Assembly (NCBI GenBank): GCA_029964075.1
Contig: CM057147.1
Span: 28,293,513 to 28,357,512, forward strand
Origin: Patiria pectinifera
Lineage: Eukaryota > Echinodermata > Asteroidea > Valvatida > Asterinidae
DNA length: 64,000 bases
Direction: 5' to 3'
In this document: positions 1 through 10,084 of the stretch, piece after piece
How positions within the stretch are numbered: the stretch's first letter is position 1
How the letters are laid out: each line of letters begins with the position of its first letter
Notes under the pieces: model-generated
Database searches by the model: none
What the model was told of the DNA's origin: nothing
The model's input: the letters and a program-made list of their open reading frames with translations, nothing else
Position numbers and translations under genes: made by a program

Positions 1-360
1 AGTTGCCATAAATAAACAGAGCAGGCAATACACTTTCAAATGGTACCCCACTTATACGCAATAGTCAATTCTCTTGAAATTTCACAGTGAACTTGGGTAA
101 TTTTTTGTTGTTTAAAAGAATATTAGGTCTACTGATGATTTTTGAAAAACTTCAAGCAAACACACTTAAAAAATCATCAGTTTTTTTTTTAACTTTCGAC
201 AGGGTATTTTGTCACATCCAAAATGCACAGTGTGAATCTTAGATACAGGTACCTTGGCTACTTTGAAAAACCCAAAATCAATTTTTGACTTGATTTTCCA
301 TGTACCGTATCTCGCCGATTACTCAAAACAAAGTTTTGGGAGACATTCCTCATATAGCCT
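1..360. other. No gene seen; AT-rich flank with a small hairpin
   Basis: No coding or RNA feature is recognisable. A 13-bp inverted repeat (ACTGATGATTTTT at 131-143 and its complement at 169-181) could form a small stem-loop. The rest is AT-rich and unassigned. Confidence 0.5.
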
Positions 361-516
361 CACATTTAGCACTGTACAGTTAAAGAGCCCTCTATTGACT
401 AATAAAGGTTCTCCACCATGGTGCATAGCAGTAGTTGCTAATAGTTTGTGTGCTAATGAATACATGTAGATCGATATCACAAATAAATCCTTGCCATCCT
501 GTCATCAAACAACACA
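361..516 (+). repeat. Ty3/gypsy 5' LTR remnant (3' part)
   Basis: This stretch resembles the two 3' LTR copies near 4759-4934 and 9914-10084. It shares the words AGCCCTCTATTGA/AGCGCCCTCTATTGA, AGATCGATATCACAAATAAA and TTGCCATCCTGTCAT, and all three end in CAAACAACACA-like sequence. It is followed directly by a primer-binding-site-like sequence, as expected for a 5' LTR. The left boundary is unclear because similarity fades upstream of about 361. The LTR is highly diverged from the downstream copies, so the insertion is old. Confidence 0.5.
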
Positions 517-528
517 TGGTGTCAGAAG
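517..528 (+). promoter_or_regulatory. Primer binding site of the old Ty3/gypsy element
   Basis: TGGTGTCAGAAG lies immediately after the 5' LTR end. It matches the 3' end complement of a leucine-type tRNA, commonly used to prime reverse transcription in Ty3/gypsy elements. The young element at 19931-24688 has the same TGGTGTCAG core in the equivalent place (24515-24523, minus), which supports the reading. Confidence 0.5.
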
Positions 529-533
529 TCATG

Positions 534-1266
534 TACTGTAAGTGACAAGTTGAGTGCGCGCGGGCTTACCTTTAAGCATGCGCGCGCGGGCTTGCCTCCA
601 AATATGCGCGCAGGTTGTTTTTACGATGCGCACACTGAACATTCTATATGATGCGCGTTCGTGTATACGTTACTTTCACTTTCACTTTCACTTCATAGTC
701 CTACATAAGAGTTACATAATCGCTAGCTGCTTATTTCTTCATCCAGTCGACTGCTTTAGGTAAGAAAATGCTCTTTTCTGTTATGTTATTTGTATAACAT
801 GAGACATGTAATGAGCCATATACCTTACGTTATTTCTTATTATTTCTTAGTCCTTTGCGATTATAATAGATCTAGGACATTTAAGAGTTTTGTTATTTGT
901 ATTCTCATTCAGCTTGGGCCACAGAGAGTATCCTGACAATTAACCACAGCCTCATATACATGTACGCTGGTCTGAAGGCGTAAACGGTACGATATTTGCT
1001 ATTTCAATCACTTTATATTAGCTACTTTATATTAATGCCTATCTTAGTATTTTGTTAGAGCGCAGACACGTCGTTCTGGTTGAGAGAGTATATGCGCTCA
1101 CATTTATTCATTTCATACGAGTGGTTGTTTATATAGTCAATTGATTTCATTGTAATTCTCTAATTAATTGGTGCTCATTGAACTCTATATCTGTATCTAT
1201 CTTCTTTCAGTTTTCACGGTGATTCAATAAATGCCTGTAATCATCAGTAAGAATCCGTTGCATCAT
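534..1266. mobile_element. Candidate solo LTR or other insertion with 5-bp TSD
   Basis: The old primer site is interrupted directly after TGGTGTCAGAAG. TCATG occurs at 529-533 and again at 1267-1271, consistent with a 5-bp target-site duplication around a 733-bp insertion. The insert contains repeated GCGCGCGGGCTT words, a short (CTTTCA)n run near 675-693 and an AATAAA at 1226-1231 about 40 bp from its end, as in an LTR polyadenylation region. The termini are not clean TG...CA, so the boundary or the class may be wrong. No ORF is recognisable. Confidence 0.35.
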
Positions 1267-1532
1267 TCATGACCAGCCCCCTAGAGCGCTTCAGCGCGCC
1301 TACATGTACTACATTTGTATACTCGGCCAAGAATATTTAGCAGCACATTTCAACAGGGTGAGGAAGAAAATCAGCCATACATGTGATCTGCATTGATATT
1401 CGCTTTATAATTTGGAAGATTAAAGAGTACATTTCAGTGACTTTAAGTTGAACTCCATGAACTAAACATGGCACATAAGAGATTGGATCATACATGTACC
1501 GGTATGTGGAATTCCTGATGACGCACTACGTG

Positions 1533-1808
1533 GAGCGATTCCTCGGAGGAGACTTAACAAAAGTGCTACAGGTCTGCAGAGCAGCAGAAGCCACTAAAAT
1601 TCAGGCAAAACAGCTCGCCCGGCAGGTACATCCGTCGATACAGTTCAGGCCAAAAACAGTAAGACAAATTTGAGACAAAAGTCACAAGTCGCAACCAACA
1701 GAGCATGCGTCGATCACAGGAATACCCAGCGTGCCCAGCCCATGGAGAAAAGTGCACAAAATGTGTTAAAGCAAACATTATGCACAATGCCAAAGCTGGA
1801 CACAAAAA
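1533..1808 (+). pseudogene. gag: Ty3/gypsy gag relic (zinc-knuckle end)
   Basis: Broken frames translate to a gag-like C-terminal half. One frame reads LQVCRAAEATKIQAKQL (1585-1623) and a later one CPAHGEKCTKC (about 1734-1766), the typical spacing of a Ty3/gypsy CCHC knuckle, but the last cysteine is lost. Stops and frameshifts separate the pieces. Protease, RT and RNase H, which should follow, are missing: sequence jumps straight to integrase at about 1815. This is therefore an internally deleted, dead element. Assignment rests on motif pattern only. Confidence 0.5.
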
Positions 1809-1829
1809 GAAAATTCACAACACAACCGA

Positions 1830-2100
1830 ATTTCCTGAAAAGACGGAGAAACTCTAGCCTCATCCACTTCCCAATCGTGCATGGGAAAAAGTCGGTGCAG
1901 ATCTCTTCACATATAATGGAAAAAAAACTACATCATCATTGTGGACTACTTCTCACAGTTCATCGAAGTCTGCATACTGAGTAACACAACTAGTAGCACC
2001 CGTCCTAAAGAATAAATAGTCAGTGCTCTATCAAAGTATTCGATGGGCCATGGTTTGCAAACTTGCCAAATTCAAGCACTGTCAATACATGTATTATTCT
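1830..2100 (+). pseudogene. pol: Ty3/gypsy integrase core relic
   Basis: Reading across frameshifts gives WEKVGADLFTYNG followed by YIIIVDYFSQFIEV-like sequence and a GHG segment. This is the start of the retroviral-type integrase catalytic core, with the first catalytic Asp in GADLF. In the young element of this window the homologous segment is WEHIGVDLFHWNG. The frame breaks within the poly-A run after AATGG, and no complete D,D35E triad survives. It is non-functional. Confidence 0.65.
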
Positions 2101-2416
2101 AATATCGCAGATAGCAATTTTTTAATCATACTGAATTATCAAAAAATGTCTAAGCCTACTGAGCAATGATATCGAAAATATAGAAAAAAAAGCATCAGAT
2201 TATTGTCAAAATACCATAAATCTCCAGTTTGTGCTTTTACTTTGTGTTTGCTGTATAATGAAATAAAACGTGGGCCAACTTGTGCTTGTGACTGAAAATA
2301 AAAACATCGGGAAATGCCAAGCAGCGACGCTTTGTGCTTTTCGTGCTGAACAAACTCTCAGTGGTAAAATTTGTTTAAAAAAGAGAAGGCCCTAGAAAAT
2401 TGGGACTTAAGTTGAG

Positions 2417-2952
2417 TTGCTGTATAACCGACGCATCCGAACCAATTTGCCTATTGTAGATAGTTTATTGGAATTCCAGCAGCCTTCAAGAGGAGAAAGA
2501 TCGAACAAGAACAAGCAGAAAATACAGCACCAAAAGCAGACTGGAGCATGTGACCTACATGTACCCCAGCTTCAGACTGGCGGCACCAGTCCATGCAGTC
2601 AGGTTACCATACTAGACACAGAGAACAACACCTGGTCTCAAGATGGAGTCGTGTCAGCAACCTGGCCCAATCGCTCCTACATGGTTCAGACAAACACTGG
2701 TACACTCCGCAGGAATAGATGAATGCTGAGGACGACAACTGTAGAGCAACAAGGGCGAGAATCCAGTCATACTCCATCGGATATACCACAGGTGGAACAG
2801 GCACCAGGCACCACCCACCAGTACCTCAATGCCAGAAAAGATCAATAAACCTTGTGATAACACAACTACCTGAAGTCAATGCAACATGGAACTTTCTTAA
2901 AATGACTCGAAGTGGCAGAATTGTTAAGCCACCAGAAAAACTGGCCTGGTGA
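2417..2952 (+). pseudogene. pol: Ty3/gypsy pol C-terminal relic
   Basis: Two overlapping frames (2417-2722 and 2719-2952) carry GTLRRNR and, further on, TRSGRIVKPPEKL. The young element here ends its pol with GTLYRRNRRHL and TRSGRISKPNPKY, so these are the same C-terminal elements in a diverged relative. A frameshift near 2720 separates them. An almost identical relic lies at 7951-8486. Confidence 0.65.
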
Positions 2953-3569
2953 GATGTGCCTAAAGTTCACCTGCAAGAGACTTACGAACTGGACTTTTTG
3001 CATGAAGTTGCATGCTAATAGTTTAGAAAAGAAGTACAATAGTTAGAATGTTTATATCTAATCCAATGTTACCCAAGTTATTACTAACATTGTTTAAAAT
3101 TAAAGAATTTCTAGAGTTTTTCCCCACAGTTTATAGGAAACCCATATGCCTAAATTTAGAACTACAGTAATCTCCATTTAACTCAACCTCAGGGCCGGGG
3201 ATTAGATAACAAATTTGTGTCAACCGGACTTCGAGGTAACCAATATTCTCGATTTTTCTACTCTCAAGTTATCCGATTTACATGTATTTATAATGTCATA
3301 CTTCCACTGTAACTCGCTCTGCCCAGCTAAATGGACAGGTAATTTTTTTTAATTTCTTTCTTTTCAATTTATTCTAATGGTGTTGGGTTAGCCGTAGCAG
3401 TCAAAAGCCAGGATCGTTGTGGTTAAGGGCAGGTTATTATGACTAGTCTGATCACAATGGCAATGTGCACACAGTGTCCCAATGTGAAAATACGAAGTGT
3501 GCTTGGCAGTCACGACTCATTAAAAAAAATCTGCGATCTGTTTGCACTACCGTTGCAGTTATGGGCTGG
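2953..3569. other. No gene; unassigned repeat-like DNA
   Basis: There is no recognisable coding sequence. A segment around 3173-3290 (CAGTAATCTCCATTTAACTC and following GTTAACC/GAGGTAACC-like words) is reminiscent of pogo/Tc1-type termini, but no matching second end could be placed. Its copy is at 8700-8815. Confidence 0.3.
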
Positions 3570-3572
3570 TTA

Positions 3573-3954
3573 GGCCAAAAAAAAAAAGTCTCCGGTTTCT
3601 GGTATGGAGCTTGTCCAAAAAGTGATGCGGCGACGCGGCTTTTTTTTTTTTTTTACCCGACTTTTTTGCTTCAAATTTGCTTCAAATGTCGGCTGATGAC
3701 TGCAAATGGTGCCCGACTAAACTTAGTGCAAATATATGGGAGTCCAGAGAGGCCACATAAAGCTTATTCTCGATCATAACCCCATCTAAAAACACGTTGA
3801 AATTACGCAGCAGCAGAATTCCAGTCAAACCAGTGAGTTTGGCGGTTTTGAGACATCATCTTTCATTGAAAAAAAAACTTTTTCATTTTGCCGACGCGCA
3901 TGGCTACGGCGACGCGCGCGCATACCAGAAACCGGAGACTTTTTTTTTTTGGCC
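3573..3954. mobile_element. Harbinger-like MITE, family A, copy 1 (TSD TTA)
   Basis: This is a 382-bp non-coding element with terminal inverted repeats of about 34 bp beginning GGCC, then an A-run and AGTCTCCGGTTTCTGG; the far end is the complement. TTA flanks it on both sides (3570-3572 and 3955-3957). The duplicated locus at 9098-9112 reads GGCTGGTTACTGCG with a single TTA and no insert, a perfect empty site. A 3-bp TWA duplication and G-rich ends are typical of PIF/Harbinger elements. No transposase is present. Confidence 0.85.
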
Positions 3955-4047
3955 TTACTGCGACTATTCTGATCACAATGGCAGCGTGTACACACTGTCC
4001 TTACGTGACAGACGAAGTGCACTGGGCAGTAATGACCCATGAAAACG

Positions 4048-4384
4048 TGGGTGGCATGGGTGGCTTGTGCGTAAAGCGCTCGCCTCTCACCAAGGTGACC
4101 ACGGTTCGAGTCCTGGCCGCGGATCGCATGTGAGTAGAGTTGTGTGTTGGTTCTCTACTGTGCCACGTGGGTTTTTCTCCGGGCCCTCCGGTTTTCCTCC
4201 CTCCGGAAAAATCAAACACTTTCGATCTCAGGCTGTGCTCCGTGGTCATTTATGGGTCGATGTGGCCGGCAGCCATAGGCGCCTTTACGTGCCAGCGGCC
4301 CGACCACGTTGTAGCCGCGTCCTTCGCAATTCAGCATACTAGCTGCGAGTAAGGATGATTAGCCTCCCAAATTATTATTAAAAC
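4048..4384 (+). mobile_element. tRNA-derived SINE, copy 1
   Basis: The head has a pol III A-box-like TGGCTTGTGCG (4061-4071) and a perfect B box GGTTCGAGTCC (4103-4113), 31 bp apart, as in a tRNA gene. The body contains the GGGTTTTTCTCCGGG and CCTCCGGTTTTCCTCCC words found in many invertebrate tRNA-SINE central domains. It ends in an ATT-rich tail (ATTATTATTAAAA near 4371-4384). A second copy, differing at few positions, sits at 9198-9533 as part of the larger duplication. Target duplications were not identified. Confidence 0.75.
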
Positions 4385-4745
4385 AGTTTCGCGATGTTGT
4401 TTACATTTCTTTGCGACTGTTTTGGCAGCATTTTCTATGGACTGGCTGAACAAAAGCTCAAGGTGAACGGAGGTACCGGTATATGTATCAGTGCAGGGAC
4501 ATTTTGTATTTCAAGGTATATGGGGGTATTCATGTACATAAAATCATATTCTCTTGACGGGAATGGGGTTTTACTTTGAGCTAAACAGAATTTTGACGGT
4601 ATCCGACTTTGTGGTAACGAGAGTTTAGGCCTACTAAAGAGCTGAAAAAGCATTTTATGATAAGGCCAAAAGTTTTTAAGGAACCCTTTCTTTATCAGAT
4701 TTCTTTAACATGGCCTTCTGACATCTATTTAGAAATTTAACCTCT

Positions 4746-4758
4746 AAAGGAGGGAAGA
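4746..4758 (+). promoter_or_regulatory. Polypurine tract of old Ty3/gypsy element
   Basis: AAAGGAGGGAAGA is an all-purine run abutting the TGTGTTGATG start of the 3' LTR. That is the place where plus-strand DNA priming occurs in LTR retrotransposons. Confidence 0.5.
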
Positions 4759-4934
4759 TGTGTTGATGTCACATGAGCTACAGCAATGCACAGTTACAGC
4801 GCCCTCTATTGAGATTCTTCAACATGACTGTCAACATATGCATAGGTCCTAAAGGTTTGTGTGCTGATATTACCAGTAAATAGATCGATATCACAAATAA
4901 ATCATTGCCATCCTGTCATTAAACAAACTACACA
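4759..4934 (+). repeat. Ty3/gypsy 3' LTR remnant, copy 1
   Basis: It begins TGTGTTGATG after a polypurine tract and contains GCACAGTTACAGCGCC, AGATCGATATCACAAATAAA and CCATCCTGTCATTAAAC, matching the 5' LTR remnant at 361-516. The LTR includes an AATAAA (about 4898). The same sequence is at 9914-10084. Confidence 0.5.
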
Positions 4935-6380
4935 CCTCGTTTTGCCAACAATTTGTTCGGTGATCATAGAATCTACCATCATTGCTAAATATACATACAG
5001 CGTAGTCCACCCCAAAAGTTAAAAAACACAGGTTAAAGTTTGCAAGTACACGTCTTATGATTTTTGTAATGATTAACAATTTCATCAGAATGATATTCAT
5101 TTTTGTGCAGCTGTACTTACGAGTACAAAGTACAATGTAGGCCTACAATCATAATTATCGGACAAATGTCAACACAAAAAAAAGACTACATTGTAATCAA
5201 AGACGGCAATGATAAAGCAGGTAGCTTCCATCAATTGTAATTTGTGCATTATGTTTGTTTGACAAATTTTAAAACAAACAAAAGTGCTCAAAACCTAAAG
5301 AAGGGTGCTGAACAGTGAATAACTAACCCGATGAAGTTTCAGCTCAGTGAATGCTGTATATATTCCGAGAAAACAATATTCTAGGATCTCGATTTCAAAT
5401 CAAAAGTTGCTGAGCCACGTTTGAATTGGGCCTGAATTCAGTGTCTGTTTCACAGGGAGTTTAGGCCCATTATTATCCATAATCCTTTAACCAAGTATGC
5501 TTTTCAACAATAATTATGTCAGTTACTTTTTGAATAGCTGCCAATGATGGACTGACCTTTAATCATCAACTTTTACTTTCTCAACACATTTTCAGTGCTA
5601 ATTGTTCTGCAAGGCTACACAATGTGGTTCTAAGGTTGCATCTTCAGCAAAAAAGTTGCCAACAGGAGAACGAAATTGACACTATTAGTAACTTCAAATG
5701 GACTACATTTTAAAGCAATCACTGGAGGTAGTTTGCACAGGTGTTACTTTAAGGCCTCATTTTTGGTGCACGATTGTTGCATTTCTTCTTTTGAATACAA
5801 AGCTCATTCAGAGCAACGAAAGAAGAGCAGTACATTTTGCGACTGAGAAAATATTGCTCCATCTCAAAGAAAACAATCGCTTTCTTTTTATAATCAAAAA
5901 CCCCATGTCCTCGTCAACAGCTTTTCATGTCATTCTCAACCTTGAAAATAAATTGTCACAGACTCTTTCAAAATCAAGGATATTTGAACTATGCCATACA
6001 CTTTTCTAATCACCGTTTAGTACCCCTTCTATGGGCGGCAAACCCCGTGGACAACATACATGTTTTGAACATTGCCCCCTTGAGTGAGGTGGAGTCCAGC
6101 CCGCCCCTCCCCCTTTCAAATTTTCTTAAGCTGTTGGTCCTCCCTCCCCCACCCTCACTATTGACAAGAAATTGCTGCTCCTTACCCCTTCTCGCAAAAA
6201 AGATGCAGAGGCTTTTTAGCAATTATGCAGCATACAATGTGGACACGAGTAACAATCAAGCCAATGAATGAGATGGAAAACCGGACACAGAGCGCAATCA
6301 CAGCGACAGCTTTCTTAGTGAGTTTGTATGCAGTTGGTGATTCTTCGTCAGCCGAAACAAATGTTACTGCAAAAAATGCA
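4935..6380. other. Duplicated AT-rich DNA, no gene recognised
   Basis: Homologous to about 10085-11570 but with no domain, splice or promoter signal I can support. Short open frames here are conserved between the copies only because the DNA is duplicated; most differences between copies are indels that shift frame. Confidence 0.5.
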
Positions 6381-6384
6381 AAAG

Positions 6385-6490
6385 GCACTCAGATATCTGA
6401 CTTGATTCAATTGATATCTGGCTTCATTGAATTGATATCTGAATCAATTCAATTGATATCTGACTTGATTCAGACGATCGATTTAATTTC
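6385..6490. repeat. Minisatellite of about 30 bp
   Basis: GATATCTGACTTGATTCAATT-like units repeat about three times, with the internal word TTGATATCTG. The same array occurs in the duplicate at 11582-11680. It generates a pseudo-heptad Leu/Ile peptide in one frame, which I regard as a by-product. Confidence 0.7.
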
Positions 6491-6526
6491 TGAGTGTCAT
6501 ATTGTTCCATTTTACCCAATAGACCC

Positions 6527-6650
6527 CTTGCATGTGATGTCACATCTGAAGAAAGGTTTTTGTTCCTCCGTTATGGGCGAAACACTTCAGTACACACTTG
6601 TTACTTTTATTGTCAATGATTTTAAGTAAAACTGACTTTACCAAATTAAC
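6527..6650. repeat. Dispersed repeat, copy A
   Basis: About 125 bp beginning GCATGTGATGTCACATCTG and ending ACTTTACCAAATTAAC is nearly identical to 38650-38773. It starts exactly where the 4.7-kb duplication ends, so it may be part of an inserted element that marks that breakpoint. Confidence 0.75.
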
Positions 6651-7346
6651 GGTACCTCTATTTTTACGAGTTCTGTTCAAAACTGACTTTTGCAGGTGAC
6701 TGTCCAGTACCGAAGTGACTTTTGCAGGCTAAAGCAGTCTTTTTTCCTCAGATAAACTCATGTTAGTTGTCATTTTGAAAGCACTTTCAAAGAAAATGTG
6801 ACTTTTCTGCCTTTTTTTGCAGTTTGCCATCTTGCTTTTTAAATATATTTTCTGTTTGTCATCGTCGTCTTTAACCCCTCATAAATCAAAGCCCTGCCCT
6901 CTTTTTACAAAATTAAACCTGCTGATATTAAAGAAGGTGTCATTGCCAACTGTTCAAATGTGTCAAGAAACATCAGAATGTCACTTTTGAGTGTCATTTA
7001 GTCAGCTGTTTTGGTGAGTCTTTTAACCTTATAGGAACGTAGCTGGAGTTACCTAGTTTTTCTCGTAACCGATAGTATAGGCAAAATTTTTGGAAAATGT
7101 TGAATTTTGTCCCCGTTACACACTAATTGCAACTGCAACTCACCCCAAACTTGCCTGGAATAATATTACACAGGTCCTTGAAGTAAAAAACGATCCACGA
7201 TGAAGATTCAGCCTACAATTGCAGTGAAAAAAGGAGGAATAACCGCTAACCTGACAACCTTGCGGGCATGGCCAGGACAGCAATTGGTTTGTGCACACAA
7301 AAAATTGTGTACAATGAATGCTGGCGGTCGATTACCAGGCATGGTA
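6651..7346. other. Spacer between duplication copies; no gene seen
   Basis: AT-rich sequence with short GACTTTTGCAGG repeats near 6690-6730. No coding or RNA feature is supported. Confidence 0.5.
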
Positions 7347-7950
7347 ATCACAACACAACCGAATTTCCTGAAAAGACGGAGAAACTCTAGCCTCATCCAC
7401 TTCCCAATCGTGCATGGGAAAAAGTCGGTGCAGATCTCTTCACATATAATGGAAAAAAAACTACATCATCATTGTGGACTACTTCTCACAGTTCATCGAA
7501 GTCTGCATACTGAGTAACACAACTAGTAGCACCCGTCCTAAAGAATAAATAGTCAGTGCTCTATCAAAGTATTCGATGGGCCATGGTTTGCAAACTTGCC
7601 AAATTCAAGCACTGTCAATACATGTATTATTCTAATATCGCATATAGCAATTTTTTAATCATACTGAATTATCAAAAAATGTCTAGGCCTACTGAGGAAT
7701 GATATCGAAAATATAGAAAAAAAAAGCATCAGATTATTGTCAAAATACCATAAATCTCCAGTTTGTGCTTTTACTTTGTGTTTGCTGTATAATGAAATAA
7801 AACGTGGGCCAACTTGTGCTTGTGACTGAAAATAAAAACATCGGGAAATGCCAAGCAGCGACGCTTTGTGCTTTTCGTGCTGAACAAACTCTCAGTGGTA
7901 AAATTTGTTTAAAAAAGAGAAGGCCCTAGAAAATTGGGACTTAAGTTGAG

Positions 7951-8486
7951 TTGCTGTATAACCGACGCATCCGAACCAATTTGCCTATTGTAGATAGTTT
8001 ATTGGAATTCCAGCAGCCTTCAAGAGGAGAAAGATCGAACAAGAACAAGCAGAAAATACAGCACCAAAAGCAGACTGGAGCATGTGACCTACATGTACCC
8101 CAGCTTCAGACTGGCGGCACCAGTCCATGCAGTCAGGTTACCATACTAGACACAGAGAACAACACCTGGTCTCAAGATGGAGTCGTGTCAGCAACCTGGC
8201 CCAATCGCTCCTACATGGTTCAGACAAACACTGGTACACTCCGCAGGAATAGATGAATGCTGAGGACGACAACTGTAGAGCAACAAGGGCGAGAATCCAG
8301 TCATACTCCATCGGATATACCACAGGTGGAACAGGCACCAGGCACCACCCACCAGTACCTCAATGCCAGAAAAGATCAATAAACCTTGTGATAACACAAC
8401 TACCTGAAGTCAATGCAACATGGAACTTTCTTAAAATGACTCGAAGTGGCAGAATTGTTAAGCCACCAGAAAAACTGGCCTGGTGA
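7951..8486 (+). pseudogene. pol: Ty3/gypsy pol C-terminal relic, duplicate
   Basis: The same two overlapping frames as at 2417-2952, carrying GTLRRNR and TRSGRIVKPPEKL. The peptides are identical to copy 1 over the listed frames, so the duplication is recent relative to the element's decay: the frameshift was already there before it duplicated. Confidence 0.65.
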
Positions 8487-9197
8487 AATGTGCCTAAAGT
8501 TCACCTGCAAGAGACTTATGAACTGGACTTTTTGCATGAAGTTGCATGCTAATAGTTTAGAAAAGAAGTACAATAGTTAGAATGTTTATATCTAATCCAA
8601 TGTTACCCAAGTTATTACTAACATTGTTTAAAATTAAAGAATTTCTAGAGTTTTTCCCCACAGTTTATAGGAAACCCATATGCCTAAATTTAGAACTACA
8701 GTAATCTCCATTTAACTCAACCTCAGGGCCGGGGATTAGATAACAAATTTGTGTCAACCGGACTTCGAGGTAACCAATATTCTCGATTTTTCTACTCTCA
8801 AGTTATCCGATTTACATGTATTTATAATGTCATACTTCCACTGTAACTCGCTCTGCCCAGCTAAATGGACAGGTAATTTTTTTTAATTTCTTTCTTTTCA
8901 ATTTATTCTAATGGTGTTGGGTTAGCCGTAGCAGTCAAAAGCCACGATCGTTGTGGTTAAGGGCAGGTTATTATGACTAGTCTGATCACAATGGCAATGT
9001 GCACACAGTGTCCCAATGTGAAAATACGAAGTGTGCTTGGCAGTCACGACTCATTAAAAAAAATCTGCGATCTGTTTGCACTACCGTTGCAGTTATGGGC
9101 TGGTTACTGCGACTATTCTGATCACAATGGCAGCGTATACACACTGTCCTTACGTGACAGACGAAGTGCACTGGGCAGTAATGACCCATGAAAACGT

Positions 9198-9533
9198 GGG
9201 TGGCATGGGTGGCTTGTGCGTAAAGCGCTCGCCTCTCACCAAGGTGACCACGGTTCGAGTCCTGGCCGCGGATCGCATGTGAGTAGAGTTGTGTGTTGGT
9301 TCTCTACTGCGCCACGTGGGTTTTTCTCCGGGCCCTCCGGTTTTCCTCCCTCCGGAAAAATCAAACACTTTCGATCTCAGGCTGTGCTCCGTGGTCATTT
9401 ATGGGTCGATGTGGCCGGCAGCCATAGGCACCTTTACGTGCCAGCGGCCCGACCACGTTGTAGCCGCGTCCTTCGCAATTCAGCATACTAGCTGCGAGTA
9501 AGGATGATTAGCCTCCCAAATTATTATTAAAAC
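9198..9533 (+). mobile_element. tRNA-derived SINE, copy 2
   Basis: A box TGGCTTGTGCG at 9210-9220 and B box GGTTCGAGTCC at 9252-9262, with the same central domain and ATT-rich tail as copy 1. It reached this position through duplication of the surrounding DNA, not independent insertion, because the flanks are also shared. Confidence 0.75.
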
Positions 9534-9913
9534 AGTTTCGCGATGTTGTTTACATTTCTTTGCGACTGTTTTGGCAGCATTTTCTATGGACTGGCTGAAC
9601 AAAAGCTCAAGGTGAACGGAGGTACCGGTATATGTATCAGTGCAGGGACATTTTGTATTTCAAGGTATATGGGGGTATTCATGTACATAAAATCATATTC
9701 TCTTGACGGGAATGGGGTTTTACTTTGAGCTAAACAGAATTTTGACGGTATCCGACTTTGTGGTAACGAGAGTTTAGGCCTACTGTAGATCTGAAAAAGC
9801 ATTTTATGATAAGGCCACACAAAAGTTTTTAAGGACCCCTTTCTTTATCAGATTTCTTTAACATGGCCTTCTGACATCTATTTAGAAATTGAACCACTAA
9901 ACTGAGGGAAGAT

Positions 9914-10084
9914 TTGTTGATATCACATGAGCTACAGCAATGCACAGTTATAGCACCCTCTATTGACATTAAGAGATTCTTCAACATATGCATAGGTCTT
10001 AAAGGTTTGTGTGCTGATATTACCAGTAAATAGATCGATATCACAAATAAATCATTGCCATCCTGTCATTAAACAAACAACACA
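9914..10084 (+). repeat. Ty3/gypsy 3' LTR remnant, copy 2
   Basis: Matches 4759-4934, starting TTGTTGATATCACATG and ending CATTAAACAAACAACACA. The preceding polypurine tract is slightly altered (ACTGAGGGAAGA). Confidence 0.5.

Larger units (their letters stand above)
1816..6523. repeat. 4.7-kb duplication, copy 1
   Basis: The sequence from the shared CACAACACAACCGAATTTCC word through about 6523 is repeated almost base for base at 7347-11716. Both copies contain the integrase relic, SINE, 3' LTR and an unassigned AT-rich tail. The main length difference is the MITE at 3573-3954, present only here. The homology ends just after TAGACCCCTT in both copies. Either a tandem segmental duplication separated by an 820-bp spacer or two insertions of a composite element would explain it. 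Confidence 0.9.

Noticed and set aside
4061-4135. Functional tRNA gene
   Set aside because: Good A and B boxes, but the acceptor stem does not close and the sequence continues into a SINE body and tail.
4001-4352. Several overlapping 70-91-residue frames on both strands
   Set aside because: All lie in the SINE; open frames on both strands are a result of its GC-rich composition.
6225-6629. 134-residue frame with Leu/Ile-rich repeats (ISDLIQLIS type)
   Set aside because: The repetitive peptide comes from a DNA minisatellite. In the duplicate copy the frame continues into a different C-terminus, and no conserved domain is visible.
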